Origin: Antilocapra americana
Taxonomy: Eukaryota; Chordata; Mammalia; Artiodactyla; Antilocapridae
Direction: 5' to 3'
DNA: 64,000 nt
Assembly: GCA_007570785.1 (NCBI GenBank)
Contig: ML664152.1
Span: forward strand, 3,710,430 to 3,774,429
The translations under genes were made by a program, and so were the position numbers. Of the stretch, positions 1 through 11,660 are shown one piece after another. Numbering within the stretch: the stretch's first letter is position 1; each line of letters starts with the position of its first letter. The notes beneath the pieces are model-generated. The model was given only the letters and a program-made list of their open reading frames with translations, ran no database searches and was not told the origin of the DNA.

Positions 1-590
1 GGACCTCCCACCAGTTCCTGCATTTTGCATCAGCCCCTGGACAATGCCTGGCCAGGCCCCTGTGGACCCTGGAGGCAGCATGTTCCACCCCTGGGAAGAC
101 TGCACCAGCCCACTGTGTGCCATCAGAGGAATCACCAGTGGGACAGTGCTGCGTGGCCTTTGCAGCCAGCCCTCATGGCAGAGCCACAGCGCAGGTCCTG
201 GAAACTCTGGAGGAAAGATGCACCATCCGCAGCAAAGGAGTCTGTGCCTTTGAGACACAAATGCTGATGTGCTAAGAGGGCCGGCAGAGACAGGGGGTTG
301 AGCTGGGCTTGGTCACCCCCACAAACCGTAAGGCTGTAGGGCTCAGAAATCACCCATCACAGATGGCAATGAGCATCTGAGACCAGCAGAACTGGGCAGA
401 GGGCCTGCAGGCAGCACGTCATCCAGCACCCCTAGGCCAAGCTCACACCCTCGGCTGGAGGGAGGGTCTCTCTCTGTGGGCCCATGCAAGAGGGGAAGGC
501 CTGCCTGGCTCAGGGACAGGTCCACCCCAGCCCAGATGGCACAGCCGCCACCCTCCAGCCTCACTCAGGTTGCTTTGAGAGAGTGAGGAA
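1..590. other. Intergenic sequence, nothing recognised
   Basis: GC-moderate single-copy-looking DNA. Short open frames on both strands overlap each other and have no recognisable family, so none is called. Confidence 0.6.
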
Positions 591-735
591 GGGGACTTCC
601 CCGGTGGTCCAGTGTTTAAGACTCCGCACTTCCATTGCAGGGGTCATGGGTTTGATTCTTGGTCAGGGAACTGAGATCTCCCATGCCATACGTGGCCAAA
701 AAACAGAAAAAAAGTAAAAAAAATAAATAAATAGA
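591..735 (+). mobile_element. CHR-2 type tRNA-derived SINE
   Basis: It begins ggggacttccccggtggtcc, has the 'gtttaagactccgcacttcc' and 'ttggtcagggaactgagatc' blocks of the cetartiodactyl CHR SINE, and ends in an A-rich tail with aaataaataaat. Confidence 0.85.
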
Positions 736-2097
736 GTGAAGAGGGAAAATTATCCTCATGGTAGAGCCTCGAACCCACCTGGTCCTCTGCTATGTGTGGA
801 TGGAGACACAGCCTCAAGGTGAGCAGGGGCTGGAGTTCACGGGTGATGGGGAAGGAATGGGCCAACTGAGCAGAGCTAAGGCAGGGAGCAGGGGACCTGA
901 GACGCAGGAAGAAGGAAAAGTGAGTGGAGGCATCAGTGGGCAGATGGTCATGAGCAGGATGCTCTCTGGGCTGCAAAGAACATCTCCAGGAGAAGGCAGC
1001 TGGCAGCCCAGCCAGGAGGACAGGCCTAGCCCACTGGGACCTTGGGCGGTTCTTGCTCAGACCTCTGCCCAGGGACCAAGGCCATGTTCTGGTCTGCATG
1101 GCGGCTCCTCGCCTCTCTCCCTCTGCCATGTCCTCCTCCAGCCCTCTTTTCCACAGCTGTCCATTCCAGGGGGACTCCTAACAGACGTCCTGCCTGCTCA
1201 GCTCCATCTCAGGGTCTGCTCCCTGGAATCTGCCTGCGCACTGACCACGTCCAGACTGGAGAGGAGCAAGGTCCTTTCGAGCAGCACTGATGCCAGTGTG
1301 CCCACCTGCTCCCTTGGGTTCACTCTCCTCACATTTGGAACACCCCTCCCTCCCCTGCCCACCCCCCACTCCCGGTCATCACTAGACCAAACTCTCTGGC
1401 TCTCTGGGTGATATGCCCAGGGGTCCTCATCATGTCAGGAACCAGAGACTGAAGAAAAGACACATTATCCCCCTACATTTACTATAAAATGTTGGAACCG
1501 AGGTAGGATGACAGCCATCCATGTACCCACTAGAAAGGGGCAGGAGGGTGGGCAGGCGGGAACCATGGATCTGTGCCATCCTGGAGCTCCAGTGGGGTAG
1601 GAAGGGCCCTGTCCACAGAGCTCTGGCCATGGCCATGCCTTTCAGGGGTCTTTTCTTTGCCGCCCCCCTCAGCCCTGTCTGAACGGGACCCAGGGGAGCG
1701 ACCCTCCAGCCATTCTCCCGGCCTCTCTGCTCCACGAGAACATGGCCAGAGAACTGTTCAAGTTCTCACACAGTCCCAACTACCGTTGTTCCTTGTTATT
1801 TGTGAATTCTGTTTTTAAAATAATCTACCCAAGAAAATTTATTTGTAACCTCGAATCATCACCCAAGGAACTGAAGATGTCTTTCTCAGACATGCACCGG
1901 GGAGGGGGCAGGGAAGGGCAGAGAACTTGAGTGCCCGGACATGCAGGTGCCCAGCGGAGGGCAAAAGCATGACTCTGCCTTCTTGTTTCAGTTTGTGAGG
2001 CAAACCAGCCTCCTTTCCCGGCCTATTTAGTGCCAGCTTTTCTACATTTTTGTGCTTTTTGCTGGTGATTTTGCTTTCTAAATGGCCCCAACACAGT
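736..2097. other. Intergenic unique sequence
   Basis: No repeat or gene recognised. A 217-codon open frame (758-1411, +) and a 161-codon frame on the other strand overlap it; their composition is proline/serine/leucine-rich and looks like chance in GC-rich DNA. Confidence 0.5.
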
Positions 2098-2301
2098 GGG
2101 CTTCCCTGGTGGCTCAGACGGTATAGAATCTGCCCTCAATGCAGGAGACCCAGGTTCGATCCCTGGGTTGGGAAGACCCCCTGGAGAAGGGAATGGCTAC
2201 CCACTCCAGTATTCTTGCCTGGAGAATCCCATGGACAGAGGAGCCTGGTGGGCTACATTCCACGGGGTGGCAAAGAGTCAGACATGACTTAGTAACTAAC
2301 G
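2098..2301 (+). mobile_element. Bov-tA SINE
   Basis: Classic ruminant SINE with a tRNA-derived head (gggcttccctggtggctcag, A/B-box-like blocks) and a BovB-derived body (cactccagtattcttgcctg, ggacagaggagcctggtggg, agtcagacatgactta). Confidence 0.93.
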
Positions 2302-2916
2302 CTTCCACACTTTCACACAGTAGGTGGTGTGTCTCGTGTCCCAGATGCAGGAGGCTGGGCTGTGCCCTCTGGCGAAAGCACGGGCGTCAGAGGAGCTTGG
2401 TTACAGGAGTGAGCTATGGAGCTGCTGGCAGGAGCTCAGGGTTAGTGAATCAACAACATGTATGGAATTAGCTGTTTTTGCACAAAAACACACACCAAAC
2501 AAGCTCAGAAAGCTCTTTGACTGGTAAAATCGTTGTGACCCGAGGCTTGCAGGATCCTGTGTTTCCTGGGAGCCGTGGCTTAGACTTCAGTAATTCTGGG
2601 CTCAGAGGGACTTCATGCAGTATAGCCACTGCAGATAATGGGCACTGGTGGTTTTCTCCCCGGTTTGTAGTTTCTTTGTGGATGGTCCTCTTACCTCCAC
2701 AATGAGGAGATATGGCTGTGGTCCCCAAGCCTGTGAACTGACCTGGGAGACACGACCGCTTCTCTTCCCATGCGTCCACCTGTTGTGACTCCCCGGGAGT
2801 CACCTTGATTCACTGACCTCACCCTGATCTCATCCTCCGTCGTGGATGAGGTTCCTGAGGCTGCTGCTCCAGGCATTTTTCAGCTTCATCACTTTGCTGT
2901 TGGAGTTTGAGAATCA

Positions 2917-3115
2917 GTGGTGATGGTTCAGTCACTAAGTCATGTCTGACTCTTTCTGACCCCACCACGCTCCTCTGTCCATGGGGCTCTCCAGGCAAGA
3001 ATACTGGAGTGGGTTTTCATTTCCTCCTCCAGGGGATCTTCCCCACCCAGGGACTGAACCCATGTCTCCTGCATTGGCAGGTGGATTCTTTACAACTGTG
3101 CCACCTGGGAGGCCA
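2917..3115 (-). mobile_element. Bov-tA SINE, antisense
   Basis: Reverse copy with gttcagtcactaagtcatgt at the 3' tail end and a final ccacctgggaggcc at the head. Confidence 0.88.
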
Positions 3116-3654
3116 GTAGCTTCTCTCTCATCCTGTGAGTTCCTGAATTTGAGTCTCTTGTCTCTTTCATCCCCACTTACAAGTCAGAGGATTATTTTCT
3201 GAGCTTGTCTTTCCATATAATGTCTTTGCAACGAATCCAACAGCGACCAATCCCCCCACACTAAAATACAGTTTTCGGTCGTGTCCCCAAGAGCAATGGT
3301 GTCCTTAGGTGGAAGACCTGCCTCCCTGGGTCACAGATGGCAGTTTTACTAAATGAGCAACCAAGCCCATCTTTTCTTGACCCTCCTGTCAGCCTCTCGA
3401 TTGTGTAGATTTCATGGTGGGTACCCCTGGAGCCATCAGGGGCTCTGCTCACATCTAAGCCAGGTTCACAAAGCAACCACATCTCAACATCATCAGCCAC
3501 GATGACAGAGGGAAAAGTGTTCTGGAGGGTCACATGCAGGCAATTACATTCTCTAGCCCGGAAGGGACACAGGTCACCCCCCTCACAACACCTTGGCTAA
3601 ACAGGCAGGGAGCTGGTGGTGCAACAGCTGTATCTACTTGGAAGTGTGTGCAGT

Positions 3655-3862
3655 GTGTGCTGTCTCTCAGCTGTGTCCGACACTTTGTGACCCTGTGGAC
3701 TGTAGTCCACCAGGCTACTCTGTCCATGGGATTCTCAAAGTCAGAATACTGGCGTGGGTTTTTGTCATTTCCTCCTCCAGGGGATCTTCCTGACCCAGAA
3801 ATTGAACCTAGGTCTCCTGCATTACAAGCAGATTCTCTGTCGTCTGAGCCACGAGGAGTTTC
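3655..3862 (-). mobile_element. Bov-tA SINE, antisense
   Basis: Carries reverse Bov-tA landmarks: ctcagctgtgtccgacactt, ccatgggattctcaaagtca, and gtctgagccacgaggag at the head. Confidence 0.88.
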
Positions 3863-3891
3863 CTAGTGTTTAGAAGGGGCAAGAATATCCG

Positions 3892-4548
3892 GTTCAGTTC
3901 AGTCACTCAGACGTGTCTGACTCTTTGCGACCCCATGAACCGCAGCACGCCAGGCCTCCCTGTCCATCACCAACTCCCGGAGTTCACCCAAATCCATGTC
4001 CTTCGAGTCGGTGATGCCATCCAACCATCTCATCCTCTGTCGTCCCCTTCTCCTCCTGCCCTCAATCTTTCCCAGCATTAGGGTCTTTTCAAATGAGTCA
4101 GCTCTTCACATCAGGTGGCCAAAATATTTGAGTTTCAGCTTCAGCATCAGTCCTTCCAATGAACACCCAGCACTGATCTCTTTTAGGATGGACTGGTTGG
4201 ATCTCTTTGCAGTCTAAGGGACTCTCAAGAATCTTCTCCAACACCACAGTTCAAAAGCATCAATTCTTCAGTGCTCAGCTTTCTTTGTAGTCCAACTCTC
4301 ACATCCATAAATGACTACTGGAAAAACCATAGCTTTGACTAGACGGATTTTTGTTGGCAAAGTAATGTCTCTGCTTCTTAGTATGCTGTCTAGGTTGGTC
4401 ATAACTTTCCTTCCAAGGAGCAAGCATCTTTTAATTTCATGGCTGCAGTCATCACCTGCAGTGATTTTGGCACCCAGAAAAATAGAGTCTGACACTGTTT
4501 CCCCATCTATTTGCCATGAAGCGATGGGACCGGATGCCACGATCTGGC
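3892..4548 (-). mobile_element. BovB (RTE) LINE 3' fragment, antisense
   Basis: About 650 bp. On the minus strand it encodes the C-terminal part of the BovB ORF ([20 protein letters not shown] at 4268-4540, later [12 protein letters not shown] and gcagccatgaaat-type sequence) and ends with the gactgaactgaac 3' terminus. It is 5'-truncated and interrupted by stops. Confidence 0.87.
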
Positions 4549-5271
4549 TTGTGCTGTCCCCACACAGGGCAGTGTCTGGAGGTGGTGACTCAGCTCTTGG
4601 GGTTGAGGGACCCCTGGCACCACGCTGGTCACACAGCTGAGAGCCCTTTGGGGTCCCTGTTTGAGTGCCGGCTCAGGGAGCAGGCCTGGACTTTTGTTCC
4701 CACCTGATTCGGGAGCCCCAGAAGCACTGAGCGCCACGCTGTGTTGGCTTTGGCTGAGAGCTGACCTATCCTTGAGGGTGTCATTAACACCATCAGTTTG
4801 TCGCTGAGTCGAAAGCCTTCCAGTGGGTCCTCGTTCTGATCAAATTCCGCCCCCGGGCATCTCTGAGTCACGGGCACTTGGACGGTTTCCTTGCATTTCC
4901 TGTGATTTGGATGCATCGTTTATCATTTCCCCTTACTTGGTATTCTGGAGACACTCATTTTTCATTTCATGCTGCAGTTTCTAAAAATGAACTTAGTGGT
5001 AACTTGAATTTCTTACTCATTTCTCTTCCTTTTCAACACCAGGCGATTGGATTTGTGAAATCCTGCAGCTGAGGAGGTGAGTGGAAGACCAAGTTACTCA
5101 GAACTTGTGTTGTCAGCCTCCTGCTTTGCTTCAGTTGTGATCACCCGCAGAAGTGAGACCACTTCGCGGCGGGGTAGGGGTGGGTGGGGGTGGCTCGCTC
5201 CTTGCCCTCAGGGTCAGGTCTCAAGCAGGACCTGCATCCCCAGGGCTCCCAGCTCTGATCCTCAGAGTGTG
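4549..5271. other. Intergenic sequence, nothing recognised
   Basis: No family recognised. A short G-run at 5170-5190 is the only compositional feature. Confidence 0.5.
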
Positions 5272-5484
5272 TACTGGTGTGCTCAGTCACTAAGTCATGT
5301 CTGACTCTCTGCAACCTCGTGAGCTGGAGCGCGCCAGTCTCCTCCTCTGTCCATGGGATTCTCCAGGCGAGAACATTGGAGTGGGTTGCCCTGCTCTCCC
5401 CCAGGGAATCTTTCTGACTCAGGGATCGAACCCGGGTCTCTTGCATCTTCTGCATCGGCAGGCGGGTTCACCACTAGCGCCATA
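5272..5484 (-). mobile_element. Bov-tA SINE, antisense
   Basis: Reverse Bov-tA from gtgctcagtcactaagtcat to the head at cgggttcaccactagcgcca. Confidence 0.9.
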
Positions 5485-5869
5485 TCCTTGTCGCTCTGGC
5501 TCTTGAGGCGGCAGTGACTTGTCTTGATGGTGGAGACCAGTGTCTGATCTTTGCTCCTACAGAAGAGAGCTGAGCAAACCGCTGGTGGAGGCAGTAAAGG
5601 TGTTTGTGTTCAAGGACATGATTCTAAAATTTGCCTAAAGATACGTAACATTATTAGAGGAAAACAGAAATGCAGGGGCAGAGAGGAAATGCACCGTGAT
5701 ATTTGTTAAGGCCAGGAGATGGGTGCATGGAACTTCCTGTGTCAGTTTCATGCAATCATGAAAATTCCCTAATAAGAAGCATTAAAAAAAGGTAGGTATT
5801 TGTTGGTTATCCATTTTAAATACAGCAGTGTGTACATGACCTTCCCCAAATCCCTAGCACATGGAAATG

Positions 5870-6057
5870 TGCTGAATGTTATGTGTGGCCTGGTTGGGAG
5901 GGGAGTGTGGGGGAGAATGGATACATGTATGCCGATGGCTGAGTCTCTTTGCTGTTCACCTGAAACTACCACAACACTGTTAGTGGGCTATACCCCCAAT
6001 ACAAAATGGTTTTGGTGTTAAAAAATAGAAAAGTAAAAATTAAAAAAAAAAAACCCA
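5870..6057 (+). mobile_element. Ruminant L1 3'-end fragment
   Basis: It contains ggagaatggatacatgtatg, then ctgttcacctgaaactacca and cactgttagtgggctatacc, and ends in an A-rich tail (aaaaattaaaaaaaaaaaac). The same tail recurs at 32440-32660 and 39690-39885. Confidence 0.7.
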
Positions 6058-8060
6058 TAAAACAAATTCACAAGGAAGCCTGGGTTGCCCTGGCCTCCCT
6101 GGAGAAGGATAGATGGACAGTGAGCTTCAGTCAGACACGTGGATGCTAACCTTGGCTCGGGGGCTCAGGGAGCTCGAGCAGGTGACTGTCTGGACCTCAG
6201 CCCCGTTGATATTTCTTTAAAAGGAGGGGAAGATGAGGGCTCATAAGTGTTGGGAGGAGGGATGGTGACTGAATGTGATGGAGCATCACCCCACTGCAAG
6301 GTGGAACTGAGCTTCACAAAAGTCGGGGCCTCCCTGGCCCCCATCAGTCTGCCTGGCTGAGCTTCACAAAGGTCAGGGCCTCCTAGGCCCCCCATCAGCC
6401 CGCCTGGCTGCACAGGGTCCACTCTCCTCCCCTCTGTCCCCAGGCCCGCCCATCCCCTTGCCAGGCTGGCCGCCTGATATATGGCGCTGGCTCTTCAGTT
6501 CCTTGTACCATATTAAATGTGCCATGGAAGCAAAGGGACCTTCTGACAACCCAGCCAGTGAGGGCAGCTCGGGGGTTGGCTGGGGGCCCAGGGAGTCCCT
6601 GCAGATGAGCACCCCCACCCCCCACCCCAGGGACATGGCCATCCTTCCCCAGCTCCCTCTGTGACTCAGCGCAGGGAGGCCCTCTAGCGGCAGCAAAGGT
6701 TCTGGCTTCTGTTCACAGAGAACTGAAGAAAACAAAACAGAGGTCTGGCCTCTCAGTTTCAGGTCCCATTAGCCCCCCAACCCCTTAGCTGTGGGGGAGC
6801 CCCTGGTTGTCCATCAGTGGCCAGAACCCCTGGAACATGGCTGGTCCCCTGGGTGTGGAGGCATGAGGCACGGTGGCCGGAAGGATTGCCATAGAGACAA
6901 GGGCATGTCCAGGGCACTCAGTGACCAGAGGTGGCCTGGATTCGGCACTCACAGGGGACGGTGGGGAGGGGTAGCAGCCAGCACACCTGGACTGGTCTCC
7001 TCTGAGCCTCTCCTTGGCTCTCAGTGTCCCCTACTCTCAAGTGACCTCTGGCAGCTCTGAGCTTGTGATCTTGTGAAAATGAAGCCTTCATCCAGGTCCG
7101 CTGTCCTCTGACCCTCCCATCTCTAGCTCTTCCTCGATAGCTAACCGGTAGCTTCCCAACTTCACCCTCCCCCACCACATCTGTCCCTGTTTGCATGGTC
7201 AACCTCAGCCTCGTATCAGCACCATCTCCTGAGTCTTTGTGCCGAGGCCTGCTGACCACCAGATCACCTACCACCATTCCTCCAGCAGGTCTGTGTCATT
7301 CCTGCCACCCACCCCTTCACCCACCGAGGGTCCGGCCCATCCTGGTTACAATGGCGGCCCTTGCCCAGTGCCCACTGACCATCCTGCCCTCTCCCCGGTC
7401 CTTGGGTGGTTTGCTCCATCCTGTTGCTGAGTGCTCCCCAAAGACGGTCATCTGATGTAAAGTAACCCCTACCTGTCCTGTCCCCGCCCACAGGCTTGGT
7501 TTCTTCCAAGCCCCACCCCCGACAGGACACTGCTGGTCTGTCTGCTGTCACCGTCTGTGGCCCCACAGAACCGGCCCCATGAAGCAGAGGGTGCGCTCCC
7601 CCTGAGTGTTACTGCCTCTCTCCACACTCGGCCGTGTGTGTGTTGGATGAAACAATGACACCAGTCTCCCAATAGGTTTGAAGTCACGACTCCAGGCAGC
7701 CGAGGTGTGTCTTCACAGGTGTGGCTCCCAGACTGGGGGTTCTGAAGGCAGACCTCCAGCAGCTGGTGATGCTGATGTCCCTGAGGGTGTGGCGGGGGCC
7801 CAGGCTTCACAGCCCTGCCTCGGCTGGGAAAACATAGAGGCTGAAACATAACCCTGTAAGAGTGGACTCTCTTTCTGGTGTTGCCCCTGCTTTCAAAATT
7901 ATCACTTGTTCTGATGATAAAAATAAGAAACCTCCCCTTAAAACAAACATGTAGACAGTAGAGGAAGGTATTGTACAGGTCAGGGTTCTAAGAGAAACAG
8001 AACCACTAGGGGATTACACCTCCTCCCCGCTACTACATGGCATTCCCCACCTCCCCCCGC
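6058..8060. other. Intergenic unique sequence with a 2-copy tandem repeat
   Basis: About 2 kb of GC-rich sequence without recognised interspersed repeats apart from the tandem at 6307-6407. Open frames of up to 126 codons on both strands have no recognisable family. Confidence 0.5.
6307..6407 (+). repeat. Tandem duplication, 2 copies of ~50 bp
   Basis: Copy 1 at 6307-6356 and copy 2 at 6357-6407 both run ctgagcttcacaaa...gcctgg. They differ at about five positions plus one extra C, roughly 90% identical. Confidence 0.9.
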
Positions 8061-8073
8061 CAGAAACACATGT

Positions 8074-8165
8074 ATACCATACACACACGCAACGTAGACA
8101 CACACCATACACACATATACAAACATGGATACACAAAATGCACACAGATACACACAGGCACACAA
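8074..8165 (+). repeat. Degenerate (CA)n-rich simple repeat
   Basis: Interrupted runs of acacac with catac and cagata variants. Confidence 0.8.
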
Positions 8166-8184
8166 AGACAGCTAGTGGGAAATT

Positions 8185-8355
8185 GCTGTAGAGCATAGGG
8201 AGCTCAGCTCAGTGCTCTGTGATGGCCTGGGGGAGTGGGGGAGTGGTGGGCGGAAGGGAGGTCCAATAGGGAGGGGATTCACAGGCTGATTCACTTCATT
8301 GTTCAGCATAAACTAACACAACATTGGAAAGCAATTATGCTCCAATTAAGAAAAA
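8185..8355 (+). mobile_element. L1 3'-end fragment
   Basis: It contains attgctgtagagcataggga, a diverged 'cagcataaactaacacaaca' block and 'caattatgctccaattaaga' before an A-rich tail, matching the recurring ruminant L1 tail. Confidence 0.6.
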
Positions 8356-8397
8356 ACATATAGACATATGTATACGTATATGTGTATATATATATAT
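8345..8397 (+). repeat. (TA)/(TG) simple repeat between L1 tail and SINE
   Basis: Alternating purine-pyrimidine run (tatgtatacgtatatgtgta then tatatatatata). Confidence 0.75.
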
Positions 8398-8618
8398 GGC
8401 TTCTCAGGTGGCACTAGTGGTAAAGAGCCTGCTTGCCAATGCAAGAGGCATAGGAGATGTGGGTTTGATCCCTGCATCAGGAAGATCCCTTGGAGGAGAG
8501 CATGGCAACCCACTCCAGGATTGTTGCCTGGAGAATCCCATGGGCAGAGGAGCCTGGCAGGCTACAGTCTACAGAGTCGCAAAGAGCTGGACACAACTGA
8601 AGTGACTTAGCATGCACA
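8396..8618 (+). mobile_element. Bov-tA SINE
   Basis: Head ggcttctcaggtggcactag and body actccaggattgttgcctgg through gaagtgacttagcatgcaca. Confidence 0.9.
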
Positions 8619-8621
8619 CAT

Positions 8622-8772
8622 GTATATATATAAGGATGGCATCACGGACTCCATGGACATGTGTTTGAGCCAACTCTGGGAGATGGTGAAGGAGAGGGAA
8701 GCCTGGTGTGCTGCAGCTCATCAGGTTGCAAAGAGTTGGACATGACTTAACTACTGAACAACAACAGCAGCA
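8622..8772 (+). mobile_element. BovB LINE 3' end
   Basis: Frame-broken remnant of the BovB ORF C-terminus (tccatggacatgtgtttgag, gagggaagcctggtgtgctg, aaagagttggacatgactta) ending in a caaca-rich tail. Confidence 0.75.
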
Positions 8773-10945
8773 ACAAACCATGTCCATCAAGGTCCCCAGG
8801 AGCACCTGGATCAGTGACTGATGAATAATGGCGCTGGCAATCAGCCAAGCAGCAAACCAGCCATCAGAGACATGAACCAACTCCAGAAGTCCGCTACAAG
8901 CCAGAAAGAAAAGGCCAGCACTCCAACAGGACAACGGACAACAGCACCAGGCTCTGACACATGACAGCCCCACACACACCCTCGCTCACTGCCACACAGG
9001 AAAACCAGTGAGGTCAGAACAGTGCTGACTTTTAAGGGCGGGGAGGCCCCAGGCTCTTTCTGGGGTGGGGGTGACATGCTACCTTCTGCCCTGGATACCG
9101 GCTACATGACTGTGAAGTGGCATCATTGATTGGTTGTACCTGAAGGGGTGAGGGGCTCCCCTGGGCTGGGCTGATTCTGGGTACCAGGGTAGAGGCAAGG
9201 CAGGGCTGGCCTCGGCCTTTGGGGTCTGGTGCATGTGTGGAGTGATGGCTGTAGTGCTTGCCCTCTGGAGCAAGCTGCCTGCTCCTCCTACAGACCACAA
9301 AGGACCCGGGTTTCCTGGCCAAACGCAACCCACACGGGGACCCCAGTCACATCGACTTTGAGGCAAGAGACATCTTTTGGTCAGAGTTATCTGCTTTAGG
9401 TTGTAAGTTTAGATTGACTCAAAGTAGTAAAAATAATCTAAATTGAGCCATTTTTAATGCTGGTAGATCTGTGAACACTTTCACACATGTGCAATGTGTC
9501 CTGGCCAGATGTGAGCCATTTGGTGCTATTGGGACATAAATAGCAATAAGTAAAGCTGATGGGAAGAGGCAAGGAAACAATGTTTAGCACACAGGTTCTG
9601 AGACCTCCGGAAAGGAGAGGGGTCTGAACCTGTACACACTAGTAAGTCCCGCGCAGCCTGCCTGAATTCCACCTTCCAAGCTGCAGGACTCGCCCTGCTC
9701 TGCCCGCCGAGCCCCACCTGCGATGGCTTAGCAGGGACCCAACACTCCGTCAAGACATCACCAGGTCCCCAGCTGAGGTCCTCCCAGTGAGTTTGGAGGA
9801 GATGCTCCTGTCCTGTCATGGGAGCGTCTTAGTTGGGCCGGCGACTCACCAGTTTCAGGGCCAGGCTTTGTGTGGGTGTGGGACGCCAGCTCCTATGCTG
9901 TACGGGGGCAGGGAGTCCAGGTCTTGGTGCAGAACTTGCTCCCCATGAAGGTGTCACTGCTGTTGGGGCTCTGCTGCCGGGGCCTCAGTAAAGTACCCCA
10001 GCGGTAAGTACCCTCGGCCGTGGTGAGGTGGAAAAGGCTGGGGATACAACACTTAACCACGCTTCCTTAAAAGTACATCAGAAGGTCTGGGCCTTCAGGG
10101 GACAGTGACAAAAGGCTGACCGGTGAAAGGGTAGCTTAAAAGGGGCTGATGGACTGGAGTTAGAGAGCCAGACCTTCTCAGCTCATGGAGGATGAGCCCA
10201 AACCTGCGTCCTGGCAGTAGGGACATTTTGGACACCCTGGAGGAGGGAGCCTGAAGGGGCTGCATGACCGACGTGCAGGACAGCTTGGGGTTGGGTGGGA
10301 CATGCCAGCCCCCTTGGCCGACTCTGATCCCGGGTCCTTAGGATCAGCCAGCTCTCCCTCAGGCTTGCAGGCCCTGTCTTAGCCCGGGATAAACAGCGGC
10401 ACGGCCGTGCTGGCTTCGCAGGCTGTGATCACTGTAGTCACTGGGCCCGGCCCTCGGGTTGACTGCTCCACGGGTGCTGTGTGGAGTCCTGGAGGGTGTT
10501 CTCTCAGGGTCCGTGGTTTATAGCAAAGCTGGTTGTGACAGTGGTGTGGGGCTTGGGGCTGGATCCTCAGCTACCCCATGACCCTGCCTTCCACTGCCCC
10601 TTCCCCGGGAAGAGGGAAAATGTCTTATATTCTAGTACCTTGAACAGCACTTGTTTCTGACTTTGAACAAGGGTTTTGGTTTGGACAAATGGAAGCTGCC
10701 ACCAGGCCAGTCCACAGAGGAACTGTCGGCACTTCCCAGTGGGGTGAACCTGGGGTGCCCTGGAAGCCAGCTTGCTGAGGCTCCGTGGGGACACTTCATG
10801 TGACGCACTGTGTGAGCCACTCACAGCAGCCCTGCAAGCCCTCCTCCCTGCCACGCCATCCTGGGGCGAAGCCACACCACGCCACAGAAACCTCACCTGC
10901 AAGGTTATCTCCTATACGAGGTGTGGCTGGTAGGCCACCAGTCAC
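8773..10945. other. Intergenic unique sequence
   Basis: About 2.2 kb with no recognised gene or repeat. The 9360-9560 part is AT-richer than its flanks. Open frames of 95-111 codons overlap on opposite strands. Confidence 0.5.
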
Positions 10946-10947
10946 AG

Positions 10948-10987
10948 TTCATGATAAGAGAAGCAAGTTCATGATAAGAGAAGCAGA
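10948..10987 (+). repeat. Perfect-looking 20-bp tandem duplication
   Basis: gttcatgataagagaagcaa at 10948-10967 is followed directly by the same unit at 10968-10987, with the last base a to g. Confidence 0.95.
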
Positions 10988-11082
10988 CTTCAAAAACAAA
11001 CTTACAGTTACCAAAGGGGAAACTTGTGATGAGGAGGATAAATTAGGAGTTCAGGATCAACATATATACAACATACACACTG

Positions 11083-11288
11083 CTGCATGCGTGCTCAATT
11101 GTGTCCAACTCTTTGTAACCCCTTGGACGGTAGCCTGCCAGGCTCCTCTGTCCATGGGATTTTCCAGGCAAGAATACTGGAGTGGGTTGCCATGCCTTCC
11201 TCCAGGAGATCTTTCTGACCCAGGGATCGAACTTGCATCTCCTTCATTGGCAGGTGGAGTCTTTACTGCTGAGCCATTGGGGAAGCCT
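11083..11288 (-). mobile_element. Bov-tA SINE, antisense
   Basis: Reverse Bov-tA from gcatgcgtgctcaattgtgt to head gagccattggggaagccta. Confidence 0.9.
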
Positions 11289-11321
11289 ATACACATGACC
11301 AAATTTTAAATAATTGGAAAC

Positions 11322-11470
11322 TTCCCTGGTGGTCCGGTGGTCATGCAGGGAGTGTGGGTTCAGCCCCTGGAGCTAAGATTCCATATGCCTCACAACCAAA
11401 AAACTAAAACATAAAACAGAGACAGTATTGTAAAAAATTCAATAAAGACTTTAAAAATGATCTACATCAA
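11322..11470 (+). mobile_element. CHR-2 type SINE, partial
   Basis: aacttccctggtggtccggt followed by a deleted middle, cctggagctaagattccata and an A-rich tail. Confidence 0.75.
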
Positions 11471-11489
11471 AAAAAAATCTTTTAAAAAA

Positions 11490-11660
11490 TAATCAACAAG
11501 AACCTATTGTAAAGCACAGAGAACTCTACTCAGTATTCTGTAATAACCTATATGGGACAAGAATCTGAAAAAGAAAAAATATATGTATAACTGGATCACT
11601 TTACTGGACGCCTGAAACTAACACAACATTACGCCAATGAAATTTTCAAAAAAAAGGTAA
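11490..11660 (+). mobile_element. L1 3'-end fragment
   Basis: tattgtaaagcacagagaac, tattctgtaataacctatat, and 'cctgaaactaacacaacatt' before an A-rich tail: the same L1 tail type as at 39690. Confidence 0.7.

Noticed and set aside
758..1411. 217-codon plus-strand open frame in the intergenic part
   Set aside because: Low-complexity, P/S/L/G-rich translation with no recognisable domain, overlapped by another long frame on the opposite strand. No splice or promoter context.
2098..2301. tRNA genes suggested by tRNA-like heads of Bov-tA and CHR SINEs
   Set aside because: The tRNA-derived parts belong to SINEs and lack a foldable mature tRNA with CCA-adjacent ends.
6307..6407. CRISPR-like direct repeats
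   Set aside because: Two adjacent copies without spacers in a mammalian genome are a tandem duplication.
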